A stretch of DNA of 64,000 bases from assembly GCF_009829325.1 (NCBI RefSeq), contig NZ_VUOS01000008.1, positions 1-64,000 of the forward strand, in the 5' to 3' direction. The first letter of the stretch is position 1, and the number at the start of each line of letters is the position of its first letter. This document shows, piece by piece, positions 1 to 9,843 of the stretch. The DNA comes from Nocardia sp. CY41. Its GTDB lineage: Bacteria; Actinomycetota; Actinomycetes; Mycobacteriales; Mycobacteriaceae. Both the position numbers and the translations under genes were made by a program. The notes under the pieces were generated by a model. The model was not told the DNA's origin. It saw only the letters and a list, made by a program, of their open reading frames with translations, and did no database searches.

Positions 1-922
1 GCGGATGTTCGGTCTCGCTTCGCTCGGAAGACGTGGTTGCGGTGAGCTGGGCGCGTTGGAGATGAACCTTGCGGCCCGTAGCGCGCCGTTTCGGAGGCTC
101 CTTTGCGGTGGCCGCCGCTTGCTCCTTCGTCGCGTACGCGGCGGCCACGCAAACGCGAGCCGGGCCGCGAACGGCGGATGTTCGGTCTCGCTTCGCTCGG
201 AAGACGTGGTTGCGGTGAGCTGGGCGCGTTGGAGATGAACCTTGCGGCCCGTAGCGCGCCGTTTCGGAGGCTCCTTTGCGGTGGCCGCCGCTTGCTCCTT
301 CGTCGCGCACGCGGCGGCCACTCGAACGCGAGCCGGGCCGCGAACGGAACATGCTCGGTCTCGCTTCGCTCGAAACCTGGGGTCGAGGTGCGCTGGGCGC
401 GTCGGTAGCGGAACGCGCTGCCCGATGCACGCGGTCCGGAGCGACTGGCCGACAGACCGCCCGAGGCCGTTGCCTGCTTCTTCGTCGAGTGCGTGGCGGC
501 CTTACTGGTATGGGTTTCGCTCGAAGCCGGTGGTCGAGCTGGTGTGGTTGCCTCGGGTGGTGTCCGCGCGATCAGGGGTTGCGGCGTTGCCGTCGGCCTG
601 ATGCCGCGCTGGCGGTGCCACTACGGCTGGTGTGTTGGTTCGATCGTGCTTCAACGGCGCTTGCCGGTCTCGCTTCGCTCGAAGCTGGTGGTTGTGTCTG
701 ACTGTGACCTTGCTACCACGGGTTGTGCTGTTGCCGCTGGTTTGAGATCGCTGCTCTCGGGATCGCTTCCGGCTGCGGTGCCGGTTCGACCGGGTTTCGG
801 ACCGCTTGCTCGGTCTCGCTCTGCTCGAAGCGGAGTTGAGGCGGAAGGCTGTTGGGATTGTGTCGTTGGAGATCGTCTTCGATGTGAGGGTCCGGGCGAA
901 GTCGGAGGGGGTACTGCCGCCG
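1..922. repeat. Decaying tandem repeat array (173-bp unit), non-coding
   Basis: The first 350 bases hold two near-identical tandem copies of a 173-bp unit; the same landmark falls at 5, 178 and 351, and the third copy diverges quickly. Each full copy carries an inverted repeat with 11-bp arms (GTGGCCGCCGC at 108-118 and 281-291, GCGGCGGCCAC at 138-148 and 311-321). A degenerate copy of the hairpin lies near 461-507. The short core TCTCGCTTCGCTCGAA recurs in variants near 12, 185, 359, 510, 667 and 813. Because 173 is not a multiple of 3, no reading frame survives across copies, so I call no gene here. The array lies downstream of the crtB stop. The first copy starts at the window edge, so it may extend further. 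Confidence 0.8.
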
Positions 923-1888
923 TCAGCGTGTGCGGCGGCTGCGGAGGGTGGCGGTGGTGAACTCGGTGGCGGCGATGCGGAGGCGGTGGTGGTGGGGGAC
1001 GACCGCGCGGTGGCCGAAGACGGCGTAGTCGCTGCGTTCGATGTGCCGGAGGATGTCGGCGTACAGGGTGGCCGCGGTGCGGATGGCGGGGCGGACCCGT
1101 GGTTCGAGCAGGTCGATGCCCGGTTCGGCGCGGCGGTAGAGATCCCGGTTGACGGCGATGAGGTGGGCGAGGGCGCGGCGTACGCGCGGATCGGTCCGGC
1201 CGGTGCGGCGGCATTCGAACAGCAGTTCCTCGTCGACGCCGAACGCGGCGAGGGCGTCGGCGGGCAGGTAGACCCGGTCGCGGTCGAGATCCTCGGCGAC
1301 ATCGCGCAGGAAGTTGGTCAGCTGGAACGCCTCGCCCAGCGCGGCGGCGGCGGGCTCGGCCTCACGCACCGGGACGATCGTGCCGAGCACTGGTAGCAGC
1401 TGCAATCCGATCGCGGCCGCCGAGCCCCGCATGTATGCGCCTAGCTGAGCCATGGTGGCGTAGCGATTGCGGAAGGCCGGGGTACCGGGCGCGTCCATGC
1501 GCATGGAATCCAGGAACGTCCAGAAGTGCTGTGCCGCAATACCGTAGCGGTGGATGGTGTGGGTGACGGCGGCCAGCACCAGGGCACGTGGCTGTGGGCT
1601 CGCGGTCCGGCCCACGGGGGATTCGAGTGCGGCCCGAAGGTCCCGCTCGATCAGGTCGAGTTCCGCGGCGGGGACGCGATCGGGCGCCCCGGCGGGACGG
1701 TCCGCCCGGTCGACGACGTCGTCCACCATGCGTGCGAACGCGTACAGTGCGTGCACGGCGGGCCGTCGCTCGGCCGACAGCAGTCGGGTGGCCAGGAAGT
1801 AGGTGCGGCCGTGCGTGGCGGCGATCTGCCTGCACTCGCGATAGGCGAGCGGAAGCAGAGCGGAATCGGACAGCCGATCTCCGGTCAT
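923..1888 (-). CDS. crtB: Phytoene synthase
   Basis: Condenses two geranylgeranyl diphosphates to phytoene, the first committed step of C40 carotenoid synthesis. The 321-residue product is of normal family size. Both Asp-rich Mg-diphosphate motifs are visible: RMVDDVVDRAD in the N-terminal half and DVAEDLDRDRVYLP in the second half, the latter typical of squalene/phytoene synthases. The ATG at 1888 overlaps the stop of the upstream mannosyltransferase (ATGA), so it should be translationally coupled. It is the last gene of the idsA-crtI-mptA-crtB operon, and the repeat array follows it. The start is fixed by the overlap and by the conserved MTGDRLSDSALLPLAYREC beginning. Confidence 0.93.
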   Translation of the reverse strand: MTGDRLSDSALLPLAYRECRQIAATHGRTYFLATRLLSAERRPAVHALYAFARMVDDVVDRADRPAGAPDRVPAAELDLIERDLRAALESPVGRTASPQPRALVLAAVTHTIHRYGIAAQHFWTFLDSMRMDAPGTPAFRNRYATMAQLGAYMRGSAAAIGLQLLPVLGTIVPVREAEPAAAALGEAFQLTNFLRDVAEDLDRDRVYLPADALAAFGVDEELLFECRRTGRTDPRVRRALAHLIAVNRDLYRRAEPGIDLLEPRVRPAIRTAATLYADILRHIERSDYAVFGHRAVVPHHHRLRIAATEFTTATLRSRRTR

Positions 1889-3603
1889 GGGGCGGCGGAC
1901 GAAGCGGTGGCCTTGCCGGGCGTGGCCGCGACAGTGCTCGGCGGCGCGGTGCGCAGGCGCAGCGGGTCCACCGTGCGCAGCGACAGCGCCGCCACACCCG
2001 CGGCGAAGGTGGCGGCGGCGACGTGCCAGAAGTTGTACAGGCCGATCGAGCCGTCCGGCTGGAAGACCAGCATCAGCCAGGTGCATACGCCGACCAGCGC
2101 CATCAGCGTGGTGGTGGACAACGCGAACCCGGCGGCCAGCGCCAGCGGCCAGGAGTAGTACCAGGGCAGTGCGGCGGGCGAGAGGATGACGATCGCGACG
2201 AACGCGATGAGGATGCCGAGCACCGCCTCCCGCTCGCTGTGCCGGAACCGCCACCAGGTCAAGGCCAGCACCGCGACCAGCGCCAGCGCGCACAGCGCGC
2301 GGGTCACCTCGAGCACCGATTCCAGGCGCAGTGGGGTGATCCAGGTGACCGCGTGCGCCATCACGGTGGGCAGCGACAGCCAATTGATGATCTTCTTGGA
2401 ACCGGACAGCGCGGTGAGCCAGCCGATGCCGACGCCTGCGATGGCCGAAGCGGCGACGAAGACGACGGCGAACACGCTCAGACCGAGCCCCGCGATCTTG
2501 CCGAACACGAGAGCGGGATGCGGCATGTCCTCGGTGGGCTCCGCGGCGTCACCGGGTCGCTCGCCCGCGGGCAGGTGCGCCGGATCGCGTCCGACCCGCT
2601 GCGCCGCGCGGCGCTCGCGTTCGTGCAGCATCCAGATCCAGACCAGGAACGGCAGCGCCACGCCCGCGGTCGCCTTGATGGCCACCCCGATCGCGACGAC
2701 CACGATGCCCGCCACGTGGTGGCGCTCCAGCACCAGCGCGATGCCCGCGCACATCAGCCCGACCATCAGCATCTCGTTGTGCACGCCGCCGATCAGATGG
2801 ATCAGCACCAGCGGGTTGAGCACCGCCAGCCACAGCGCGACGGTCGGCTTGCCGCCGAGGTGCTTGGTCAGGTACGGCACCGCCCACATCATCAGCGCCA
2901 GGCCGGGCAGCATGACCAGGCGCATCGCGATGGTGCCCGCCACCACGTTGTCGCCGGTGACGGCGGTGATCGCGCGTCCGAGCAGCAGGAAGACCGGCCC
3001 GTAGGGGGCGGTGGTGGTGGTCCACACGGGGCTGACGTTGTCCAGCAGCACACCGGGATTGGCGACCGGTCCGACCTGATAGGGGTCGAAGCCGTCGCGC
3101 AGCAGCGCGCCCTGGGCGAGGTAGGAGTAGGCGTCGCGGCTGAACATCGGCACCGCGAACAGCAGCGGCGCGATCCAGATGCCGACGATGGCGCGCAGCT
3201 CGTTGAGCGTCACCTCGGCGCCGATCCGGTCGCCCGTCCCGATCGTGGCGCGCCCGAGCCGGACCCAGGCGGTGATCATGAGCAGCACGCCGATCCAGAT
3301 GCAGATCGTCGACAGCGCGTAGCCGTGCCCGAACCGCAGCCAGGACAGGTGCATGGCCTCGAGCAGCGGATCGCGCTTGCGGACGCTGCCCGCGCCGAAG
3401 CCGCCGAACATGATCATGATCGCGCCGAAGAAGCCGAGCAGGGCGGCATGGCCCTCCGGGCTCCTGGCGAAGTCGGCGCAGGTGCGCATCCACCACAGGA
3501 AACCACGGGGAGCGGCCGATTCGCGACGTGCGGAGGCGAGTGACGAGGTGCGGACGTCACCGGCGGAGGCGGCCTCTGCGGTGCGCGTTTCGGGGGATGC
3601 CAT
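1885..3603 (-). CDS. mptA: Polyprenol-phosphate-mannose-dependent alpha-(1->6)-mannosyltransferase, MptA type
   Basis: Predicted 572-residue polytopic membrane glycosyltransferase of the GT-C (MptA/MptB) family, which extends the alpha-1,6-mannan core of lipomannan and lipoarabinomannan using polyprenyl-phosphate mannose on the outer face of the membrane. About a dozen hydrophobic segments are visible, and an early extracytoplasmic region carries FSRDAYSYLAQG and PVWTTTTAPYGP, typical of these enzymes. The start at 3603 is chosen because GGGGGGA lies about 10 bases upstream. I name it MptA rather than MptB because M. tuberculosis mptA (Rv2174) is also next to idsA2 and metF. Here it lies between crtI and crtB, which is unusual, and it is coupled to crtB. 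Confidence 0.82.
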   Translation of the reverse strand: MASPETRTAEAASAGDVRTSSLASARRESAAPRGFLWWMRTCADFARSPEGHAALLGFFGAIMIMFGGFGAGSVRKRDPLLEAMHLSWLRFGHGYALSTICIWIGVLLMITAWVRLGRATIGTGDRIGAEVTLNELRAIVGIWIAPLLFAVPMFSRDAYSYLAQGALLRDGFDPYQVGPVANPGVLLDNVSPVWTTTTAPYGPVFLLLGRAITAVTGDNVVAGTIAMRLVMLPGLALMMWAVPYLTKHLGGKPTVALWLAVLNPLVLIHLIGGVHNEMLMVGLMCAGIALVLERHHVAGIVVVAIGVAIKATAGVALPFLVWIWMLHERERRAAQRVGRDPAHLPAGERPGDAAEPTEDMPHPALVFGKIAGLGLSVFAVVFVAASAIAGVGIGWLTALSGSKKIINWLSLPTVMAHAVTWITPLRLESVLEVTRALCALALVAVLALTWWRFRHSEREAVLGILIAFVAIVILSPAALPWYYSWPLALAAGFALSTTTLMALVGVCTWLMLVFQPDGSIGLYNFWHVAAATFAAGVAALSLRTVDPLRLRTAPPSTVAATPGKATASSAAP

Positions 3604-3666
3604 CTGGTGTCGGTCCCCCCGAATGGTCGGCGGTCGCAACCGCGAGCGAATAGGTCGGCGCTTAGT

Positions 3667-5250
3667 TTACGGCGTCGCCTCGAACCCTATCCGGCTGGTG
3701 CGCGGGGTCGCACGCGGAGTGCGCCCGATCTCGCCCGCGATACGGTTTGCCGCCAGTTTCCCGGAAAGCAGGGCGGTCGGCACGCCCACACCTGGCGTGG
3801 TGCCGCAACCGGCGATAACCACATTGTCGCTGGAGCGGGGGAAATTGCTCGGCCGGAAGGGGCCGGTCTGGCGGAAGAGATGGGCCGCGGAGAACGGTGT
3901 GCCCGCCAGCATGCCGCGGTCGTGCCAGGTCTGCGGCGTGTCGAGCCGGTCGACGGCGAAGTGTTCGGCGATGCCCCGGTAGCCGCGTGCCTCCAGCACG
4001 GTGAGCAACTCCCGCAGATAGGCCGGTCCCAGCCGCGGCCAATCCAGCGGGGCCGATGCGAGATTGGGGCACGGCGCCAGCAACGAGAACGGCTCGTGGC
4101 GTCCGTCCGGGCGTGCGATGAACTGGCTCGGATCGGTCAGGGCGGGTCGGGTCAGCAGCAGCGAAGGGTCGCTCATCAGCGTTCCGCGGCCCCGGCGGGC
4201 GGTGATCTCGGCGAATGTCCGATCCCACGCCTGCCCGAATTCGATGGTGTGGTGCGCCTGCACCGGCCAGTCCGCCGCGACGGCGGCGGGGATCGTGCCG
4301 TGCGCCACGACCGCCGATGGCGAAGCGCGCAACCCGCGCCGGATGCGCACCCCGAATCGATCGAGCGAGCCGAGGTCGGCGGTCAGCACGAGCGCGTCGC
4401 AGTCGAACGAACGCCCATCGGCGGTGCGCACGCGCCGGGCGCGCCGGCCCGCGTAGTCGATCCCGACCACTTCGGTGTTCAGTTCCAGCGTGCCGCCCGC
4501 TTCGGTGAACGCCTGCGCCAGTGCCGCGCCGATCGCCCGCATACCGCCCTCGGGGAAGTAGACGCCCAGCGAGGTGTCCATATGCGGAATCGCGCCGTAG
4601 ACCGCGAGTGCCTCAGCGGGCGGCATGCCCGCGTACAGCGCCTGGAAGGTGAACAGCCGCGCCAGCCGCGGATCGCGCAGGAATCCGCGCACCCGGGGCC
4701 CGAGCCTGCCGAAGCCGCCGAGGCGCACCAATTCGGCCAGCGCACGGCGCTTTTCTCGGCTGCGCACCATATCCAGCGGCGAGTCGAAGTTGGTGTCCAT
4801 GAACTCGGTGAACTCGGCCGCGTAGATGCGCGCCAGCCAGTCGCGCAGGCGCCGATATCCCCGTGCCTCGGCCGGACCGCCGATCCGCTCGACTTCCGCG
4901 GCCATCGCGTCCGGATCGGCGAAGACCCTGATCTCGGCGCCGTCGGCGAACCGGACGTGATAGCCCGGCGCCATCCGGTGGATGCGCAGCGCAGGCACGC
5001 AGGTCTCCGGCGCGCGGCCGACGGCGGCGAGCGCGTCGGTGATCAGCTCGGGCAGCGTGAGGACGGTGGCGCCGGAATCGATGTCGTAGTCCGCGCCCCG
5101 ATAGCGCCCCACCCGGCCGCCGGGATGATCGGCGCGCTCGAGCAACGTCACCGTGTGACCCGCACCGGTCAGGTACAGGGCGGCCGAGAGGCCGGCCAGT
5201 CCCGCGCCGACCACCACGACGCGATCGGTCGGTCCCGCAACGGTTCGCAC
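3667..5250 (-). CDS. crtI: Phytoene desaturase
   Basis: FAD-dependent desaturase that converts phytoene stepwise to lycopene (or further to a didehydro product). The GTG start at 5250 follows an AGGAGG ribosome-binding site by 8 bases, giving 527 residues, normal for CrtI. The N-terminus has the dinucleotide fold [19 protein letters not shown] ending in an acidic residue (LLER). The C-terminus has the CrtI signature [19 protein letters not shown]. It lies 46 bp after idsA and 63 bp before mptA on the same strand, consistent with one operon. Sequence alone does not tell how many desaturations it performs; a torulene-type product would need one more than lycopene. Confidence 0.93.
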   Translation of the reverse strand: MRTVAGPTDRVVVVGAGLAGLSAALYLTGAGHTVTLLERADHPGGRVGRYRGADYDIDSGATVLTLPELITDALAAVGRAPETCVPALRIHRMAPGYHVRFADGAEIRVFADPDAMAAEVERIGGPAEARGYRRLRDWLARIYAAEFTEFMDTNFDSPLDMVRSREKRRALAELVRLGGFGRLGPRVRGFLRDPRLARLFTFQALYAGMPPAEALAVYGAIPHMDTSLGVYFPEGGMRAIGAALAQAFTEAGGTLELNTEVVGIDYAGRRARRVRTADGRSFDCDALVLTADLGSLDRFGVRIRRGLRASPSAVVAHGTIPAAVAADWPVQAHHTIEFGQAWDRTFAEITARRGRGTLMSDPSLLLTRPALTDPSQFIARPDGRHEPFSLLAPCPNLASAPLDWPRLGPAYLRELLTVLEARGYRGIAEHFAVDRLDTPQTWHDRGMLAGTPFSAAHLFRQTGPFRPSNFPRSSDNVVIAGCGTTPGVGVPTALLSGKLAANRIAGEIGRTPRATPRTSRIGFEATP

Positions 5251-5296
5251 CCGATTCACCTCCTCGCCGTCCGGCGGATGGCGCGCGATGCCGTGC

Positions 5297-6430
5297 TCAC
5301 GCCGTGCGTTCGGTCGCCGCCAGCGCCATGGCGCGCAGCCGTTCCTTGGCCACCGCGGTCGCCGAGCTGGTCTCGATGGCGGCCAAGCCGCTGTCGGTGA
5401 GTTCGGTGATCCGGCGTTCCACCTCGTCGACCGCGCCGAGTTCGACGAGCAGTACGCGCAGCCGCTGCACCTGCTGCGCGTCCAGGTCGGTGCCGATGCT
5501 CGAGCGCAACAGCGCGGCCGCGGCGGCATCGGACTCGTCGGCGCGGCGCAGCGCCTCGGCCAGCAGCACGGTGCGCTTGCCTTCGCGCAGGTCGTCGCCG
5601 GAGGGTTTGCCGGTCACCGCCGGATCGCCGAATACGCCGAGCAGGTCGTCGCGCAGTTGGAAGGCGATCCCGATGGCGGTGCCGAACCGGCGGTACGCCT
5701 CGATCAGCCCTTGGTCGGCGGCGGCGATGGCGGCGCCGAGGTGCAGCGGGCGTTCCACGGTGTAGGCGGCGGTCTTGTAGCGGTTGATGCGCAGCGCGGC
5801 CTCGACCGATTCGTCGCCGCCCGCCTCTCCGCTGACGTCGAGCAGCTGGCCGCCGAGCACCTCGGTGCGCATGTCGGCCCACACCGGCGCGAACCGGGCG
5901 ATGGCGGCGGGCGCCAAACCGGATGCGTGCACCATGTCGTCGGCCCAGGACAGCGCCAGATCGCCGATCAGGATGGCCACGCTGGCGCCGAAGTGCGCCG
6001 CGTCGCCGGACCACCCGCGGTCGCGATGCCGCTGCTCGAAGTCGACGTGCACGGTGGGGAAGCGGCGGCGGGTGCGGGAGGAATCGATGATGTCGTCGTG
6101 GATCAGCGCGCAGGCCTGCACGAGCTCGAGCGCGGAGCACGCGGTGAGCACCGCGGCGGCCTCGGGCGCGTGCGGATCGCCGCCCGCACCGAGCCACCCG
6201 GTCCAGGCGAACGCGGGCCTGGTGCGTTTCCCGCCGCGCAGCACGAACTGCTCGAGCGCGTCGGTGGCCTCGACGAAGACCGGGCCGAGGCGCTCGGTCG
6301 TCGGACGGCGGGTGGCGAAGAAACTGGTCAGGGCGTCTTCCACGGCGGTGACGAAGGCGGGGGTGCCCGGCTGCGGCACCGCGGGGCGCGGCGTCTGAGT
6401 CCCGGTTGCGGCGGACAGGGGAGCCTCCAA
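5297..6430 (-). CDS. idsA: Geranylgeranyl-type polyprenyl diphosphate synthase
   Basis: Chain-elongating trans-prenyltransferase that likely supplies geranylgeranyl diphosphate to CrtB. Both Asp-rich motifs are present: [12 protein letters not shown] (first, substrate-binding) and [13 protein letters not shown] (second). GGKRTRP near residue 66 is also typical. It is the first gene of the carotenoid/mptA operon and is divergent from metF, the same neighbourhood as M. tuberculosis idsA2 (Rv2173). The start is uncertain. No in-frame ATG or GTG has a good ribosome-binding site; TTG at 6430 gives 377 residues. A GGAGG five bases before an in-frame CTG a few codons later is a rare alternative. Confidence 0.88.
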   Translation of the reverse strand: MEAPLSAATGTQTPRPAVPQPGTPAFVTAVEDALTSFFATRRPTTERLGPVFVEATDALEQFVLRGGKRTRPAFAWTGWLGAGGDPHAPEAAAVLTACSALELVQACALIHDDIIDSSRTRRRFPTVHVDFEQRHRDRGWSGDAAHFGASVAILIGDLALSWADDMVHASGLAPAAIARFAPVWADMRTEVLGGQLLDVSGEAGGDESVEAALRINRYKTAAYTVERPLHLGAAIAAADQGLIEAYRRFGTAIGIAFQLRDDLLGVFGDPAVTGKPSGDDLREGKRTVLLAEALRRADESDAAAAALLRSSIGTDLDAQQVQRLRVLLVELGAVDEVERRITELTDSGLAAIETSSATAVAKERLRAMALAATERTA

Positions 6431-6601
6431 GGTCGTGCGGATGGTGGACGCACGGGGTCGCGACGGTGCCCGGGCGCTGCGGGTGATTCGGGGCCGAGCG
6501 GAGGCTGTCGCGCGTGTCGCTCGGCGTGGCGACCAGGTCGCCCGATGCGAAGAATACGCGGGGCGTCCGAGCGACCCGACGGGGCCGCCACCGGCCACCT
6601 C

Positions 6602-6607
6602 TACACT
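6602..6607 (+). promoter_or_regulatory. -10 element of a leaderless metF promoter
   Basis: TACACT (TANNNT type) ends 6 bases before the GTG at 6614, so transcription would begin at or next to the start codon. No Shine-Dalgarno sequence lies in between. No clear -35 box was found. Confidence 0.6.
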
Positions 6608-6613
6608 GAACCG

Positions 6614-7615
6614 GTGACTTTCGACAACGTGCGGGGAAGCTCGACCCCTGGCCGGCCGTCCCGGACGCACCCGAACGTCTCTGGCACACCTTCGGTCGTA
6701 CAGAGTCTGGGGGCTCACACGGGGCACGCGGTGCCGTTCTCCGTGGAGTTCAATCCGCCCCGCGACGCCGCCGCCGAGGCGCGGCTGTGGCGCGCCGTGC
6801 GGCAATTCGAGTGCATGCATCCCGCGTTCGTGTCGATGACCTACGGTGCCGGCGGTTCCACGCGCGACCGCACCGTCCGCGTGACCGGGGAACTGGCCCA
6901 GGAGACCACGCTGCTGCCGGTCGCCCACCTGACCGCGGTGGGGCACAGCGTCGCCGAACTGCGCTCGCTGGTCGGCGCGTACGCCGACTCCGGGATCCGC
7001 AACATCCTGGTGCTGCGCGGCGACCCGCCCGGTGACCCGCTGGGCGAGTGGACCAAGCACCCCGACGGCGTGTCCTACGCCGAGGAACTGGTGCGCATCG
7101 TGCGCGATCTCGGCGACTTCCACGTCGGCGTGGCGTCGTTCCCCCAGGGGCATCACCGCTCGCCGGACCTGGCGACCGACACCGCGTTCCTCGCCGCGAA
7201 ACTGCGTGCGGGAGCGGAGTATTCGATCACCCAGATGTTCTTCGACGTGGAGCACTACCTGCGCCTGCGGGATCGGCTCGTGGCGCTGGACCCGATCGAA
7301 GGTGCCAAGCCGATCATTCCGGAGCTGATGCCCATCACGTCGCTGCGCACGGTGCAGCGCGCCGAGGAGCTGTGCGGCAGGCCGTTGCCTCCCGCCGTCA
7401 TGGCGCGGCTGCGCAAGGCGGCGGGCGACGGCGGCGAGGAGAACACTGCGGCGGTGCGCGCGGCGGGGATCGAGATCGCCACCGAGATCGCCCAGCGGCT
7501 GATCGCCGAGGGCGCGCCGTGCCTGCACTTCATCACGCTGAACTTCGCCAAGGCGACCAGCGAGGTGCTGACCAACCTCGGTTACGGCGTCACGGCCACA
7601 CCGGTCGGCGTCTGA
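6614..7615 (+). CDS. metF: 5,10-methylenetetrahydrofolate reductase family protein
   Basis: FAD-dependent TIM-barrel enzyme expected to make 5-methyl-tetrahydrofolate for methionine synthesis. Family motifs include SVEFNPPRD near the start, MTYGAGGSTRDRT, RNILVLRGDPPGD and the C-terminal LHFITLNFAKAT; 333 residues is close to the usual length. The GTG start is set by the leaderless promoter just upstream. It corresponds by position to M. tuberculosis Rv2172c, divergent from idsA. The neighbouring minus-strand operon is controlled by a SAM riboswitch, so this area joins methionine synthesis and sulfur uptake, but no riboswitch is visible in front of metF itself. Confidence 0.9.
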   Translation: MTFDNVRGSSTPGRPSRTHPNVSGTPSVVQSLGAHTGHAVPFSVEFNPPRDAAAEARLWRAVRQFECMHPAFVSMTYGAGGSTRDRTVRVTGELAQETTLLPVAHLTAVGHSVAELRSLVGAYADSGIRNILVLRGDPPGDPLGEWTKHPDGVSYAEELVRIVRDLGDFHVGVASFPQGHHRSPDLATDTAFLAAKLRAGAEYSITQMFFDVEHYLRLRDRLVALDPIEGAKPIIPELMPITSLRTVQRAEELCGRPLPPAVMARLRKAAGDGGEENTAAVRAAGIEIATEIAQRLIAEGAPCLHFITLNFAKATSEVLTNLGYGVTATPVGV

Positions 7616-7620
7616 ACTCT

Positions 7621-7666
7621 CCGGTCACGCGCATCGCCGGGTGTGCTGCTCCGACGCCGTGACCGG
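7621..7666. terminator. Putative bidirectional terminator hairpin
   Basis: CCGGTCAC (7621-7628) is the reverse complement of GTGACCGG (7659-7666). It lies between the convergent stops of metF and the flavin monooxygenase. The loop is about 30 bases and there is no T-tract, so this is only a moderate candidate. Confidence 0.45.
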
Positions 7667-7793
7667 TGGCATTTCGTCCCTCCGCCGGCGGCGGTACCTA
7701 CGAGCGGGTCCAGGACGAGTACGCCGCCGATCGGTGGCACGGTTTGCCGACGAGCACGTCGGCCGGCGCGAGGGTGCACCGGCCGGACTCGGG

Positions 7794-8954
7794 TCAGGCC
7801 GCGCGGGCGGCGCGCGACCCCCATGCGTCGGCGAGCAGCCGGTGCGATTCCAGGCGGTCGGCGTGCCGATGAGTGATCGTGGTGACCAGCAGCTCGTCCG
7901 CCCCGCTGACACGTCGCAGTGCGGCCAGCCGCTCCACGACGGTGCCGGGCGATCCCACGAACCGGGTGGCCAGGCGATCGTCGACGAGCCGCCGTTGTTC
8001 CGCGGTGAGCGGGGCGATGGCGGCCGGATCGGGGTACTCGGCCGCGCCCGCGCCGCTGCGGATGCTGTAGACCCAGTGGCCGTAGCCCGCGGCCAGCCGC
8101 CGCGCGGTCGCGTCGTCCTCGCCGACGACCACGTCGGCGGATATCACCACGTACGGTTCGGCCAGCTCGGCAGAGGGGCGGAACGCCGCGCGATACGCCT
8201 CGATCGCGTCCAGCGCGGTGCCGGGCGAGACGTGGTAGGCCGCGGCGAACGGCAACCCCAGCCGCCCGGCCAGCTCCGCGCTCTCGCCCGCGGTGCTGCC
8301 GAACAGCCACAATCGCACCTGCGCGCCCTCACCGGGGACCGCGTGCAGCGCAACGCCTTCCGGGCTGACGAAGGTGCCCGCGAGCAGGTCGCGCACCTCG
8401 TCGACCTGTTCGGCGAAGTCCAGTGGCTGCGCGCCGCGCTGCTGCAACGCGCTCACCGAGGCGATGAACCGCGATTTGTCCGTGATGCGGCCGGGGTCGA
8501 ACGGCGGCGGAACCACCACGCCGTCGCGGATCTCGGTGCGCCCGGTCACCGCGTCGGCCACCGGCTTGCCGCTCTCCGGCCGCGCGGCTTCCGCCCCGAA
8601 CTGGCCGCGCCGATGACCCGACCGGCCGAGACCGAGGTCGATCCGGCCCGGGTACAGCGCGTCGATGGTGCCGAACGCTTCCACGATCGAGGCGGAGGTG
8701 TGATGACCCACCTGCACGGCCGCCGAACCCACTCGGATGCGCGCGGTGGCCGCGGCGACCAAGCCGATCAGGGTGATCGAGGAGGAACTGGCCACCGACA
8801 CGAAGTGGTGTTCGGCCAGCCAGTATCGGTGGTAGCCCCACTCTTCGGCGTGCTGGGCCAGGTCGACGGTGTTGCGCAGGGCCTGCTGCGCCGTCGAGCC
8901 GGCGCTGATCGGCGAGAGGTCCAGGATCGAGAGGGGAACCGGCCGGTCGCTCAT
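7794..8954 (-). CDS. LLM-class (luciferase-like) flavin-dependent monooxygenase
   Basis: A 386-residue TIM-barrel protein of the bacterial luciferase/alkanal monooxygenase-like family, which uses reduced flavin and oxygen. Typical segments are the early [31 protein letters not shown] and [16 protein letters not shown]. The substrate cannot be read from the sequence. It is the last gene of the SAM-riboswitch operon, and its ATG overlaps the stop of the DUF1684 gene (ATGA). A role in oxidative release of sulfur from an imported organosulfur compound is inferred from that context, by analogy to SsuD-type enzymes; it is not closely SsuD-like by eye. Confidence 0.85.
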   Translation of the reverse strand: MSDRPVPLSILDLSPISAGSTAQQALRNTVDLAQHAEEWGYHRYWLAEHHFVSVASSSSITLIGLVAAATARIRVGSAAVQVGHHTSASIVEAFGTIDALYPGRIDLGLGRSGHRRGQFGAEAARPESGKPVADAVTGRTEIRDGVVVPPPFDPGRITDKSRFIASVSALQQRGAQPLDFAEQVDEVRDLLAGTFVSPEGVALHAVPGEGAQVRLWLFGSTAGESAELAGRLGLPFAAAYHVSPGTALDAIEAYRAAFRPSAELAEPYVVISADVVVGEDDATARRLAAGYGHWVYSIRSGAGAAEYPDPAAIAPLTAEQRRLVDDRLATRFVGSPGTVVERLAALRRVSGADELLVTTITHRHADRLESHRLLADAWGSRAARAA

Positions 8955-9757
8955 GCCGCCCGCCCCTGCCGCGGATCCTGCTCGCCCGCTTCGATCGCGA
9001 CGCGCAGCCGGTTCTGCGCGGGCGCCACCGGGCAGGTCGCGAAATCGGTGAAGGCGCAGGGCAGATTCGCGGCGCGGTTGAAGTCGAGCAGCACCGCGCC
9101 GTCCGCGTCCGGTGCGCCGACGGCGAGTGAACGCGCCGCCGGGTAGGTCGTCACGCCGCTGGTCGCGTCGGTGAACAGCACCCGCAGGTCGTCCCTCTCG
9201 CCGAAGGCGACGACGCGCTCGGTCACCTCGCCGATGCGGAATTCGATGGTGCCCGCGGCGCTGTGGTGGTGTTCGAGGCCCGCCAGCACGGCTCCGGTGA
9301 CCACCGTTTGCTGTCGCGCGAACGGCGTGAACCGCCCGGGGACCACCCAGCGCGGGTCGGGCCGGTAGGCCGGGATGCCGTCGAAGGTCAGCAGGGCGGG
9401 CGCAGCCGGGTCGTGCACGCGCACGGCGTAGCGGCCGGTGCGGCGGATCACCTCGAGCACCCGCCGCTCCTGCCGGACGTGCAGCCCGGGCGCGCCTTCG
9501 GTGGGCGTGACGATCTGCACGCCCGCGATGCCGAGCCCGTCGTATTCCAGCCGGTCGGCGGGCTGGGCGGTGATGAACACCTTCTCGTCGGTGACCCACC
9601 AGGTGCCGGGCACGTCCGGCAGCCGCTCGGGGCGGTCGGTGAGCCAGTGCAGCCCGGTCAGGCTGAGAAAGCCGAGCGGGTCGCGCATCTGGTCTTCTCG
9701 TGCGTGGTGCCACTGCGCCCACTCGGTCTCGAAAACGCTGGTGATGCTCGTGGTCAT
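8951..9757 (-). CDS. DUF1684 domain protein
   Basis: A 268-residue soluble protein matching the DUF1684 pattern. It has an N-terminal W-rich segment with [10 protein letters not shown], a central beta-rich part, and the conserved C-terminal block with [20 protein letters not shown] followed by AIEAGE. The biochemical function of the family is unknown to me. The ATG at 9757 overlaps the stop of a 29-codon ORF (ATGA), and its own stop overlaps the flavin monooxygenase start. Strict coupling to the monooxygenase suggests that the two act on the same compound. Confidence 0.8.
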   Translation of the reverse strand: MTTSITSVFETEWAQWHHAREDQMRDPLGFLSLTGLHWLTDRPERLPDVPGTWWVTDEKVFITAQPADRLEYDGLGIAGVQIVTPTEGAPGLHVRQERRVLEVIRRTGRYAVRVHDPAAPALLTFDGIPAYRPDPRWVVPGRFTPFARQQTVVTGAVLAGLEHHHSAAGTIEFRIGEVTERVVAFGERDDLRVLFTDATSGVTTYPAARSLAVGAPDADGAVLLDFNRAANLPCAFTDFATCPVAPAQNRLRVAIEAGEQDPRQGRAA

Positions 9758-9843
9758 GACGTTCGGGCTCCTTCGTGGGCGGTGGTGCGACGGTGGGGAT
9801 GGCGCAGGCCGGGGTGGTCGCGCAAGCGGGTGGAGAGCGGCAT
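9754..9843 (-). CDS. Small coupling ORF (29 aa) between two operon genes
   Basis: A 29-residue basic peptide (MPLSTRLRDHPGLRHPHRRT...) whose ATG overlaps the stop of the upstream gene and whose TGA overlaps the ATG of the DUF1684 gene, both as ATGA. It fills the whole gap between them. No family is recognised. It may be a translated peptide, or simply an ORF that carries ribosomes from one gene to the next. Confidence 0.45.
   Translation of the reverse strand: MPLSTRLRDHPGLRHPHRRTTAHEGARTS

Noticed and set aside
502..1302. 266-codon minus-strand frame covering the repeat array and the end of crtB
   Set aside because: Low-complexity Ser/Thr/Pro/Arg content, it overlaps crtB in another frame, and it crosses the repeats.
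1588..3543. 651-codon open frame on the plus strand antisense to mptA
   Set aside because: It is rich in Arg, Gln, Asp and His, with no domain, and it mirrors a clear membrane protein; typical GC-rich antisense shadow.
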